A DNA stretch of 64,000 nucleotides from IMG/VR virus record IMGVR_UViG_3300010885_081999, positions 1 to 64,000 of that record. The stretch is one strand, 5' to 3'. The position numbers were made by a program, and so were the translations under genes. This document shows positions 40,161-47,483 of this stretch, piece after piece (the first letter of the stretch is position 1; each line of letters opens with the position of its first letter). The DNA comes from a virus. The notes under the pieces are model-generated. The model saw nothing but the letters and a program-made list of their open reading frames with translations, did no database searches and was not told where the DNA came from.

Positions 40161-41153
40161 TCAGGCCGGAAAGTGCTGCAGCAGGTCCACTTTCTTTGCG
40201 GCTGCCTCGTCGAGGTACTTCAGCGGGTTGTAGTCCTCGGATCCCCTGATCCACTCCAGGGTCTCTCGAATACCCTGCGACAAATCAAGTTCTGGTTTCC
40301 ACCCAAGCTTTTCCCTGATTTTCTGAGAGGACAATCGGTGGTTACCGAGGTAGTCCGTCTTGGGATGCCACACCAGCCGTCCGCTCGTGCCAGGGAGGTG
40401 GGCATCGACTTCGGACACGACCTCGGACGCGGGACGGGCAGTCTCCGCCGCAACGTTCCAGTCGGTTCCCCATCCCTGACCCATGGGATCTCGGCACACG
40501 ACCTCGATCGCCTTGCAGAAGTCCGACACGTGGAGGTAGTCCTTCACCTTGGTGGGATCGAGGAACATGTCGATCGAAGGTCGACCTTTCAGGGAGGCAT
40601 AGATCGACTTCGCGATGAGGGAGTTCATGTCACCGAGACCTCCGAAGGCGAAGAGGGGACGCACGATCGTCCATCGATTCGCCATCGCGGTGACGATCTG
40701 CTCGGCCGCGAGCTTCTGGACGCCGTAATATGTCCGCGGGCACTTGTCAGAGGCTTCCGTGATCCACTCGTCCTGGTATTTCGGAGTATCGTAGATCACC
40801 GTCGTGCCGAGGTAGCAGACAGCCGCCTTGGCCCTGTTCGCAGCCCGGACGATGTTGTAGGTGCCTTGCACGTTGGAAAGCACAGCTTCCTGAGGATCGA
40901 GCGCGACGACGTCTGTACCTACGACGGCCGCATTGTGCACGACGACGTCGATGTCGTTACCGTAGAGAACGTTGTACCATGCATCTTCTGAGTTCTGCCA
41001 GATGCATGCCTCCCCCGTCTTCGGAACCTTCTTGGGTTCTGCTGCGTCGGAGAAGAGCTCACCGTCAGTGACGACCTCGTGCTTACGAGACTCGAGGACG
41101 ACCTTGAGGTTGCGTGAGATCAGCCCGTTTTGGCCCGTGATGTAGAACTTCAT
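40161..41153 (-). CDS. NAD-dependent epimerase/dehydratase
   Basis: 330 residues from ATG 41153 (GATGGAGG 5 nt upstream). N-terminal F-Y-I-T-G-Q-N-G-L-I-S, later T-Y-Y-G-V-Q-K (Y-x-x-x-K) and I-V-R-P-L-F-A-F-G-G place it in the extended short-chain dehydrogenase family acting on nucleotide sugars. It is the third such gene. A strong hairpin at 41172-41205 sits between it and the upstream gene. Confidence 0.8.
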   Translation of the reverse strand: MKFYITGQNGLISRNLKVVLESRKHEVVTDGELFSDAAEPKKVPKTGEACIWQNSEDAWYNVLYGNDIDVVVHNAAVVGTDVVALDPQEAVLSNVQGTYNIVRAANRAKAAVCYLGTTVIYDTPKYQDEWITEASDKCPRTYYGVQKLAAEQIVTAMANRWTIVRPLFAFGGLGDMNSLIAKSIYASLKGRPSIDMFLDPTKVKDYLHVSDFCKAIEVVCRDPMGQGWGTDWNVAAETARPASEVVSEVDAHLPGTSGRLVWHPKTDYLGNHRLSSQKIREKLGWKPELDLSQGIRETLEWIRGSEDYNPLKYLDEAAAKKVDLLQHFPA

Positions 41154-41165
41154 TGTACCTCCATC

Positions 41166-41205
41166 ATAAACGGCTCGGGCGGCCATTTTCACAGCCGCCC
41201 GAGCC
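41166..41205 (-). terminator. Intrinsic terminator after the deoxyribosyltransferase gene
   Basis: GGCTCGGGCGGC (41172-41183) and GCCGCCCGAGCC (41194-41205) form a perfect 12-bp stem with a 10-nt loop; on the minus strand GTTTAT follows. The weak T-run makes partial termination likely. Confidence 0.65.
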
Positions 41206-41214
41206 GAAGCTATC

Positions 41215-41670
41215 TCACTCAATTTCCTTGTCGTACGGTTCGTAGAGCATCTTTCCTGCGGCCTTGCTGCGATCGAGATAATCCTCGAGCTCTTCGAATG
41301 AAGTACACACGCGTGCACCTGATCTACTCAACATGAGGTTGAATTTTGCTCCAGCTGGGAGTCCGGCGCAGAAGTAGATGATGTGCTTGTCGAAGGCTGT
41401 TGCATATCCGCACTCCATGATAGTGCCCAAGTCCTTATCGCGAGTGTTGACGACAAGGAAGTCAGATTCGCGGATGTGTTTCAAATTACCCTGATAAGTC
41501 GCATCCTGAACCTCACGGGAAGCATTTGGTGGGCAAATGAAGATTCGTCGTGGAGACGCCATGTCAATCCAGTCCTTACGTGCCTCCATGATTTGTTCGA
41601 GTCTGGTGAGCTCGGCGTCTTGAACGGGGTTGAACCAGCCTGCGGCGAGGTACATCTTTTTGCGATTCAT
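41215..41670 (-). CDS. Nucleoside 2-deoxyribosyltransferase-like protein
   Basis: 151 residues. Y-L-A-A-G-W-F-N-P-V-Q at the N-terminus and D-F-L-V-V-N-T-R-D-K-D-L-G-T-I-M-E-C-G-Y-A match the NDT family, including the D-x-G-T-x-x-E motif with the catalytic Glu. Such enzymes exchange or hydrolyse bases of deoxynucleosides. It fits a salvage role or production of modified nucleosides. Overlaps the endonuclease stop by 4 nt. Confidence 0.75.
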   Translation of the reverse strand: MNRKKMYLAAGWFNPVQDAELTRLEQIMEARKDWIDMASPRRIFICPPNASREVQDATYQGNLKHIRESDFLVVNTRDKDLGTIMECGYATAFDKHIIYFCAGLPAGAKFNLMLSRSGARVCTSFEELEDYLDRSKAAGKMLYEPYDKEIE

Positions 41671-42560
41671 CTTTGATTTGCCTTTCTAGTTGTGTATTCC
41701 AATAGTAGCATGTCTTTATCAATTGAACAACGTGACTGTTTACGCACGTTGTCAACTGCAGGAATGAATTCTAAGTTAGAAATGTCACCAATGACTTCTG
41801 GTGGCAGGCCTTGCCTAAAGCCTTCGGCAACAGAGAACTTGTGATCTAGGTGATACTCACCTCGCTTATCGTGGTTGTCGAGTTGATCTATCGGTTGCAT
41901 ACGAGTGAAATGATCAACTCTTCTTCTATAGTCCTGAAATTCAGGTAGATCATCGACGTACTGTTGCCAAGTTTTTCCATGCGTCTTGAGCAGCTTCTTG
42001 TCCATAGAAGAAGAGATAAACGCTGGCGATAAGACGATGTTGTGCACTCCAAACTTTTCGACACAAGTTTCTTCTGCTCGAGATCGTAGAATAGGAGATT
42101 CGAAAGTCGATGGGCCACCCCATCTATCAGTCATCGTTTGGCGCCGCCGGGCAAGCACTTCGGGATTTTCAATCGGAGACTTATAGCCGTATCTCTTCAA
42201 ATTTGTCTCTTCGATCTTGGCCCTAAACTCTTCCGTCTGAGAGTAAACATCGACTCCATAACGCTCGCGAGTAGTCTTCTTCGACTTCTCTTTGGTTGAG
42301 TCAAGCTCAAATGTGCTAGCAACACCATACTTTCTAATGTTGTTATTTTTGCGTTTTTCTTTTATCTCATCGCAAGACATTGGAAAGTCTGTCCCGTGCT
42401 TCTCTAAACTCTTCTTTCGACGAAGCTCGTATGTGATACCGCCTTTCTTCTGGGCAAGGTAGATGCACTCTTTCGAGCAAAAGAAGAAGCCAGATTTGTT
42501 GCTAAGCGGATTCTTTGGCACGAATATCGTCTTGCACTGCGAGCAGATTTTCTCTTTCAT
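41667..42560 (-). CDS. HNH homing endonuclease
   Basis: 297 residues from ATG 42560 (GAGAGG upstream). An N-terminal zinc ribbon (C-S-Q-C and C-S-K-E-C), several K-Y-G-V/T-F repeats typical of DNA-binding NUMOD-like modules, and a C-terminal HNH core Y-H-L-D-H-K-F-S-V-x-x-x-F then N-L-E-F-I-P-A-V-D-N. AT-richer than its surroundings, as expected for a recent mobile insertion. It starts inside the RHH gene (overlap 59 nt). No intron is evident, so it is free-standing. Confidence 0.75.
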   Translation of the reverse strand: MKEKICSQCKTIFVPKNPLSNKSGFFFCSKECIYLAQKKGGITYELRRKKSLEKHGTDFPMSCDEIKEKRKNNNIRKYGVASTFELDSTKEKSKKTTRERYGVDVYSQTEEFRAKIEETNLKRYGYKSPIENPEVLARRRQTMTDRWGGPSTFESPILRSRAEETCVEKFGVHNIVLSPAFISSSMDKKLLKTHGKTWQQYVDDLPEFQDYRRRVDHFTRMQPIDQLDNHDKRGEYHLDHKFSVAEGFRQGLPPEVIGDISNLEFIPAVDNVRKQSRCSIDKDMLLLEYTTRKANQR

Positions 42561-42681
42561 CGCCAATCCTCTCTCGAATGATCTCGGCGACGAATTGACT
42601 CATCAGTAATCCATGTTGAGCACAATACACCTTCAGCGCTTTGTGAGTCTCTTCGTCCACCGAGATCTTCGATTGTTTCAT
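42502..42681 (-). CDS. Ribbon-helix-helix regulator, 59 aa
   Basis: The 59-codon protein begins M-K-Q-S-K-I-S-V-D-E-E-T-H-K-A-L-K-V-Y, the strand and first helix of an Arc/CopG-type repressor, then G-L-L-M-S-Q-F-V-A-E-I-I-R-E-R for the second helix. The last 16 residues overlap the endonuclease gene. A perfect 7-nt inverted repeat (42700-42715) lies 18 nt upstream of the ATG and may be its operator, giving autoregulation. Confidence 0.7.
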   Translation of the reverse strand: MKQSKISVDEETHKALKVYCAQHGLLMSQFVAEIIRERIGDERENLLAVQDDIRAKESA

Positions 42682-42699
42682 GGCTATACGTATCTAAGC

Positions 42700-42715
42700 A
42701 AGTACTAAAGTACTT
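42700..42715. promoter_or_regulatory. Palindromic operator candidate AAGTACT-AA-AGTACTT
   Basis: A perfect inverted repeat (7-nt arms, 2-nt centre) lies between the ThyX-like gene's stop and the RHH gene's start. Short palindromes of this size are typical RHH operators. Confidence 0.55.
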
Positions 42716-42717
42716 AG

Positions 42718-43701
42718 TTACTTACCTACCTTCCAATCGTTGTGCTGCCTCTTGATGGCATTCCAGTCTGTCATGTCTGCGTTCCACAGCTCGGTGAATC
42801 GCTTCTGTGGTCCGTTGCCGTGGGTGCCGTTGATGTCCTCGCGGGTCGACTGATAGATCGTGTCCTGTGGATGGAACTCGAACGTGTCGTTCTTCGGGAT
42901 GGGCCAGTAGAGGTTCGTGCCTCGCGACACGAACTTGTCACCTTCCTTGACGCGGAAGGTCTTGATGTAGTGCATGTCGGGCTTGTTGAAGTCGATCACG
43001 GACGTGAACTCGGGGATCACCTTCGCCACCTCGACTGCCATGCGAGACGCGAGGAGGTTGTCGGCAGCCGGCTGGATCTGGGTGTCCATTCGCTGGTAGA
43101 TGAAGCCGATGAGCTCCTTGAGTGGGAGGCGCATGTAGTAGAACGACGTCATGCACTTCGGGAGGATGAGTCGGGCATCCATCATCGACACGACCTTCGA
43201 ATCCGTCATGTCGGCATAGAGCTGCTTCGAGTCCTCGACGAGCTTCTTCCATCGAGCGTGGAACTCAGGAGAGTTCTGGACGGGCTCGGGAATCACAGCG
43301 TCGTCGTCTCGGAGGTCACGGTCGCCCGTGCACTGGGCGGCGAAGGTGCCGGCACGATGGCGGATGATGTGTGTCACCTCCTGAAACGAGAGGCCGCTGA
43401 GACGGAAAGTGAAGCCGAGGCACTCCATGGGAGCGGGAAGCGTGCGGCCGCCGAACACGTCCTCGAGGTTCTTCGACAGCTCACGCTGGGTGACGCCGCT
43501 GGTGGGATCGATGTCCGGGCGGTCTGCCCACGTCGCCTTGACGTAGTGCCACGCGACGTTCCAGGCCTGCTGACGCGTGGGAGCGTCGACTAGCTCCACC
43601 TTGAGGGCATCGAGGTTGTTGTGGAACTGGGTCTTCGGTTCTTGACCGAACTTGAGGACCATGGGAAGCTCAATGGGTTGAAGATCACGATTGATGGGCA
43701 T
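42718..43701 (-). CDS. Divergent ThyX-like flavoenzyme
   Basis: 327 residues, longer than usual ThyX (about 220-250). The RHR motif I-I-R-H-R is at 114-116, but the following residues A-G-T-F-A-A-Q-C put Cys124 where the canonical ThyX motif RHR-x7-S has Ser. Later L-P-L-K-E-L-I-G-F-I-Y-Q-R-M resembles the ThyX helix N-L-R-x-L-x-H-F-x-x-x-R. A canonical ThyX is encoded at 56714. This paralogue may methylate or hydroxymethylate another nucleotide, or have lost activity. AGAGG before the start. Confidence 0.7.
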   Translation of the reverse strand: MPINRDLQPIELPMVLKFGQEPKTQFHNNLDALKVELVDAPTRQQAWNVAWHYVKATWADRPDIDPTSGVTQRELSKNLEDVFGGRTLPAPMECLGFTFRLSGLSFQEVTHIIRHRAGTFAAQCTGDRDLRDDDAVIPEPVQNSPEFHARWKKLVEDSKQLYADMTDSKVVSMMDARLILPKCMTSFYYMRLPLKELIGFIYQRMDTQIQPAADNLLASRMAVEVAKVIPEFTSVIDFNKPDMHYIKTFRVKEGDKFVSRGTNLYWPIPKNDTFEFHPQDTIYQSTREDINGTHGNGPQKRFTELWNADMTDWNAIKRQHNDWKVGK

Positions 43702-43777
43702 TCTTACCTCTGTGTTTGAATTGATGCAGACTCTTGTATCCTAAACAGACAAGTCGTTTCTTTGCATCGTCGGGACG

Positions 43778-44719
43778 TCAAATGACGTAATCGACGAAAC
43801 TGATGGGGTCGCTGCCCTCTGGGACATACACGACGTTCTTCATTCCCTCGACCTCGGCGTTGTAAGTCTTTTCGGGAACGATCACAGGCACTCCGTGTTT
43901 CGCGTATTCCGCTGCGTGCTTCGCAGAATCATCGACGGCGAAATACTTGCCGGTGGAGTAGTAGGGTTGGTCGGTGAGCCACACGTATTTCTCAGGCGTG
44001 AATGTCACGCCGTCGGCCGCGATGTCGTGCCTCGAAAGCCAGGAGTACGTGTCGTAGAAGGCGGTGAGATTGGAGGCAGGACGTGCAGTGACGATCTGGA
44101 TCCAGTATCCTCTGTCCTTGAGGTGCCTCAGGAGACCCGTGTACTTTTCGTTGCGTTCGAGCAGGAGAAATCCGTGTGTGTCGATGAAGGTCTTGAAGAG
44201 GACCTCGTTGTTGAGTCCGCTCTTCTTCAGTTCTTCTGTGGCATAATACTGTTTGCTCTTGGGATCGAGAAAGCAACCCGTCGTTTCGGTCACCCATCCA
44301 CAGAATGAAGACCTGAACTCGGCGAGGACGTCGTCCATGTCGAACAGGGCGACAGGCTGTCCGGCCCACTTCTTTGTGGAAAGCTCGTGCCTGTAGTGGA
44401 GGAAGTCGTCCTTCTGCGACAAGGCGGCCTCGAAAGTGGAGGCGCCGATTCCCCAGAGGTTCAACATCGCGAGGATGTAACGGTATGCGTCGACGGACTT
44501 GTAGAGTATCTTCTGCACGTCGACGGGATGCTTGACACCTCGATGATCCTTGTAGTTGACGCCCTCAACGATTCCGCTTGCTTCGGCGTGAAGTGCAAGA
44601 ACGAACGTCTTGAGAAGCTCTTGCTTCTGCCAGTCGTCCAGCTTCTCAGGATCGAAGAAGATGTCTGAGAAGGCCTTCTGACGCCCTAGGGCTTCGTGCA
44701 GCTTCGACCAGTCGTTCAT
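43778..44719 (-). CDS. Degenerate dUTPase-like domain fused to a 5'(3')-deoxyribonucleotidase
   Basis: 313 residues from ATG 44719. Residues 1-115 resemble all-alpha dUTPase/MazG proteins (A-L-H-A-E-A-S-G-I-V-E, V-D-A-Y-R-Y-I-L-A-M), but the E-x-x-E/E-x-x-D metal ligands are partly lost (K-S-V-D). Residues from about 125 form a HAD phosphatase: F-D-M-D-D-V-L-A (D-x-D motif I), V-T-A-R-P (motif II), and F-A-V-D-D-S (motif IV). The nucleotidase would dephosphorylate dNMPs. Coupled to the dUTPase gene upstream by an ATGA overlap. The 3' end has an ACGTCA-AA-TGACGT palindrome. Confidence 0.75.
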   Translation of the reverse strand: MNDWSKLHEALGRQKAFSDIFFDPEKLDDWQKQELLKTFVLALHAEASGIVEGVNYKDHRGVKHPVDVQKILYKSVDAYRYILAMLNLWGIGASTFEAALSQKDDFLHYRHELSTKKWAGQPVALFDMDDVLAEFRSSFCGWVTETTGCFLDPKSKQYYATEELKKSGLNNEVLFKTFIDTHGFLLLERNEKYTGLLRHLKDRGYWIQIVTARPASNLTAFYDTYSWLSRHDIAADGVTFTPEKYVWLTDQPYYSTGKYFAVDDSAKHAAEYAKHGVPVIVPEKTYNAEVEGMKNVVYVPEGSDPISFVDYVI

Positions 44720-45117
44720 CAATAGTCCTTCTTGATTCGATCGTTGATGATCTTGTCCTTCTTGAGATAGGCTTCGAACAGCTCATCCGCCGTGATTCCC
44801 AGCATGATGGGCACCGCGAGAAAGAAGTTGAACGCATCCACGTACTCCTCGAGGAATGCCTCCTGATCGAAGTCTTTCACCTCTGTCGCACGATGCGGCT
44901 TCCAGTTCTTCAGGTGCTGAAGCGCCTCGAACATCTCCTCGACGCCCTTCAGGACGTTGTCGCGCACTGCGATCTGACCCTCCTTCGAGGTGATGTCGAC
45001 GGGCCACTTCTGCAACACGGCGGGCCTCGCAGCAGCGAGGTCTTTCATGAACTTCTCTCGAAGCTCCAGCATTTTCGATAGACGGTCTTCTTGCATGACT
45101 AAGTTCATCATACACAT
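44719..45117 (-). CDS. All-alpha dUTPase (dimeric type)
   Basis: 132 residues. E-E-M-F-E-A-L-x-x-L-K-x-W-K followed by E-E-Y-V-D-A-F-N-F-F-L-A-V are the two metal-binding helices of the dimeric dUTPase/dCTPase family; A-Y-L-K-K-D-K-I-I-N-D-R is the usual C-terminal substrate helix. It hydrolyses dUTP to dUMP, feeding ThyX. The start is uncertain among several ATGs between 45096 and 45117. Confidence 0.8.
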   Translation of the reverse strand: MCMMNLVMQEDRLSKMLELREKFMKDLAAARPAVLQKWPVDITSKEGQIAVRDNVLKGVEEMFEALQHLKNWKPHRATEVKDFDQEAFLEEYVDAFNFFLAVPIMLGITADELFEAYLKKDKIINDRIKKDY

Positions 45118-45139
45118 GGGTCAAACTGCAGTACAATCG

Positions 45140-45146
45140 ATATTTA
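45140..45146 (+). promoter_or_regulatory. ATATTTA element before 45153
   Basis: ATATTTA ends 6 nt before ATG 45153; no Shine-Dalgarno. Confidence 0.5.
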
Positions 45147-45152
45147 CGGTAC

Positions 45153-45458
45153 ATGAGAAACGTCCGAAACATCGCGAAGATCCTTCAGGAGAGATTCGGT
45201 GACCCGATAGGAAGCTATGCAGGAGACGCACCCGTCGGTGTGAGAGACGAAGTTTCCGTCTGTCCACACTGCGGAATGATGCCGGTCGGCGGTCGATGTG
45301 GATGTTCTGAGGACTGTGGATGCGGAGCACCTTCGGGCGAATGCAGCTGCGGCATGAAGACAGAGGGCGCCGACGTGACGGACGAGGGCCTCTCGACGTG
45401 CGACGAATGCGGAATGCTCGAGGTCGAAGGCGGGTGCGGATGCACCCACGAGATGTGA
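45153..45458 (+). CDS. Cys-rich zinc-binding protein with tag-like leader
   Basis: 101 residues with 14 Cys. N-terminus M-R-N-V-R-N-I-A-K-I-L-Q-E-R-F is tag-like, with an L-Q-E site. Then C-P-H-C-G-M, a C-x-C-x4-C-x-C cluster (residues 50-56), C-S-C and a second C-x-x-C-G-M with C-G-C. It probably folds around several metal ions. Role unknown; a virion zinc or metal carrier is possible. Starts a two-gene plus-strand unit with 45468. Confidence 0.6.
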   Translation: MRNVRNIAKILQERFGDPIGSYAGDAPVGVRDEVSVCPHCGMMPVGGRCGCSEDCGCGAPSGECSCGMKTEGADVTDEGLSTCDECGMLEVEGGCGCTHEM

Positions 45459-45467
45459 GAGGACCAC

Positions 45468-46100
45468 GTGAAGTTCTCTGTCGGCGTCGTGAAGTACGGT
45501 GACATGCCATCGAAGCAGTGGTACATGTCGCCACAACACAAGGCGTGGTACTACCACACTCCCAGGACATCGCCTTCGGAGGAGCTGACGCCAAAGTTCC
45601 TCGAGGCGACGCTCGATGCTCCGCTGCGTCTCTTGGCACTGGGACTCAACTCCCTAGGATACACGACACTGCCTTCTTGCAGCGGACACTACAAGTCAGC
45701 CGACGAACTGAACGAGGCGTACGACGCCCTGGTTGACGACGCAAGAAAGATCAGAAAATCGGGCTTAGAACTAATCGACGTTGAGACGGGGAATATTCTG
45801 ACCCATCACGACGAGTCCTGGCACCTTCCCTGGGACCGACGGGAGTTCGCTGCAGCAGCGAGCGGTACCGATGGACGTCCTGAAGGCTACCTCGGATTCT
45901 GCGTTCCGAAGAACGACGGCTACAAGGTGGGCAAGGCAGTGGACGACGCCGTCTCCTCAACGATGGGTACCCGTTATGAGACGAAGAGGTCCCCGACGGG
46001 CTACGTGTTCGAGCTGAGGGTCCACACCGGAAAACAGAAATCCCAGGACGACGCATGGCGTGACCTGGGAGATTCCGTGATGTTGGGACTGTTGAAGTAG
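45468..46100 (+). CDS. Hypothetical protein, 210 aa
   Basis: Soluble, with L-P-S-C-S-G-H-Y near residue 70, which looks like a metal or thiol centre, and many Trp/Tyr in the N-terminal 40 residues. The C-terminus ends on a helix (G-D-S-V-M-L-G-L-L-K). AGGACCACGTG precedes the ATG. It converges on the tagged gene at 46102 with a 1-nt gap and no terminator. No family recognised. Confidence 0.6.
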   Translation: MKFSVGVVKYGDMPSKQWYMSPQHKAWYYHTPRTSPSEELTPKFLEATLDAPLRLLALGLNSLGYTTLPSCSGHYKSADELNEAYDALVDDARKIRKSGLELIDVETGNILTHHDESWHLPWDRREFAAAASGTDGRPEGYLGFCVPKNDGYKVGKAVDDAVSSTMGTRYETKRSPTGYVFELRVHTGKQKSQDDAWRDLGDSVMLGLLK

Positions 46101-46101
46101 A

Positions 46102-46764
46102 TCAGAGCATCGCGAGAGCAGACTGTAGAGTGGTTCTGTCCACCTTTCCAGCAAGCTGGTCGCCGACGTACTCCTTGAACACCGGATCGCTCACGTCATC
46201 GCATCCCAAATCGGGGCAATGTCCTTCGTAGTTGCGAATGATGTAGTCAACAAGCTTGACTGGGTCGGCAGGTATAACGTCCATCGACCGTCTACGAGGA
46301 CCGCCGCCGTCGTGTTCGGCAACGAAGCCCCAATCGCCGCTCTTCCATGCCGCGAACTCCTCTTGGGTGATGCGAGCGTGGCCCTCTTTCAACGACTTCG
46401 CCTTGCGCTTGCGAGACTCGCCCATTGGTGCAGCGGGCATCGAAACCGACGGCTTGTCGTAAGCACGAAGCTTCTCGTCACCCTCAAGGTAATCCTTGAC
46501 GTGCTCCAGGTCGGTGTGAGCAGAGGCCACGAGGTCCTGCACCCAAGCAGGAAGCTGGTCTCCCATCTCGATGAGACCGCAGATGGTCTCGGCCATGTCC
46601 TTGACGTCTGACATGCGAGACTTCACCATGTAACCCTCGTCGTCCATCGGGTGACCGGACTCAAAACCGTGGAGGAAGCGCTGGGGATCCTTGCCTCCGG
46701 CAGGCATCATGGACTCGACTTCTTCCTTGATGATCTTGCGTAGTTGTGTTGCTGTGAGCTTCAT
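46102..46764 (-). CDS. Tagged hypothetical protein (MKLTATQLRKIIKEE leader)
   Basis: 220 residues. Shared leader with an I-I-K-E-E end, then a Met/Gly/Lys-rich linker. A second segment K-S-L-K-E-G-H-A-R-I-T-Q-E-E-F-A-A-W-K-S-G-D-W precedes a C-terminal domain with C-P-D-L-G-C-D-D. Last gene of a five-gene unit beginning at 49182. AAAGGA before the start. Confidence 0.65.
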   Translation of the reverse strand: MKLTATQLRKIIKEEVESMMPAGGKDPQRFLHGFESGHPMDDEGYMVKSRMSDVKDMAETICGLIEMGDQLPAWVQDLVASAHTDLEHVKDYLEGDEKLRAYDKPSVSMPAAPMGESRKRKAKSLKEGHARITQEEFAAWKSGDWGFVAEHDGGGPRRRSMDVIPADPVKLVDYIIRNYEGHCPDLGCDDVSDPVFKEYVGDQLAGKVDRTTLQSALAML

Positions 46765-46776
46765 TGTAGTCGTCCT

Positions 46777-47235
46777 TTACTTCTTCCTTGTTGCCTTGAA
46801 ATCCGCAGTCGCCTTGCCTGTGGGTTGGAATTTCTGACCGAAGCCGGCCTTCCACAGCATGCCTGTGGCCGTCTCGGCGTAGTAGAAGTCGCCGTCCCTG
46901 AAGAACTTCACGAGCTTGTTCTTCTTTGCCTCTGCAGGAGTCGTCCTCGTCGCACCGAATGCCTGCTCCGCGGGCACCGGTTGGAGCCTCTGACCCAGAG
47001 GAGTCGTCGCGACGTACTCATCGCGACGATTCTTGCGTAGCGTCTCGGCAGCTCGGGCTGCGGCCACGACGAGGTCAAGTTGCTCGTCGTCGATATCATC
47101 GAGAGAAGATACACCAAAGAGGCTGAGAAGCGGCGTCTCGTCGACTCTCGCGCCGTATTTGTCCTTGATGACCTCAGTGATAGAAGTCATTTCTTCTTTG
47201 ATGATCCTGCGAAGTTGTGTTGCTGTGAGTTTCAT
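46777..47235 (-). CDS. Tagged hypothetical protein (MKLTATQLRRIIKEE leader)
   Basis: 152 residues from ATG 47235, 2 nt after the previous stop. The first 15 residues are nearly identical to those of the next gene. The C-terminal part (D-G-D-F-Y-Y-A-E-T-A-T-G-M-L-W) is a small beta domain, and the extreme tail is basic. Function unknown, probably packaged. Confidence 0.65.
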   Translation of the reverse strand: MKLTATQLRRIIKEEMTSITEVIKDKYGARVDETPLLSLFGVSSLDDIDDEQLDLVVAAARAAETLRKNRRDEYVATTPLGQRLQPVPAEQAFGATRTTPAEAKKNKLVKFFRDGDFYYAETATGMLWKAGFGQKFQPTGKATADFKATRKK

Positions 47236-47237
47236 CG

Positions 47238-47483
47238 TCACCACCGGCTCCCTCTACGGCCGTAACTTCCGCCTGAGCTTCCGCCCTCAAAGGGAGTCGC
47301 CTCCCCGTCCTCGAGCCACGAGTATTCGGGGCTCTCAGCAGAGTCGAAGTACTCCTCATTGCCCTCGTCGTCCACGAGGTATAGCTCAGTGCCGCGGCGC
47401 ACGATCGACTGTTCGTGCTCGAGCAGCACCTTCTGCAGTTCTTCTTTGATGATACGGCGGAGTTGTGTCGTTGTGATCTTCAT
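47238..47483 (-). CDS. Small tagged acidic protein (MKITTTQLRRIIKEE leader)
   Basis: 81 residues from ATG 47483, overlapping the Dps stop. After the leader come an acidic strip (D-D-E-G-N-E-E-Y-F-D) and a Gly/Ser/Arg tail. The leader makes up a fifth of the protein. It might be a packaged peptide released by cleavage after I-K-E. Confidence 0.65.
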   Translation of the reverse strand: MKITTTQLRRIIKEELQKVLLEHEQSIVRRGTELYLVDDEGNEEYFDSAESPEYSWLEDGEATPFEGGSSGGSYGRRGSRW

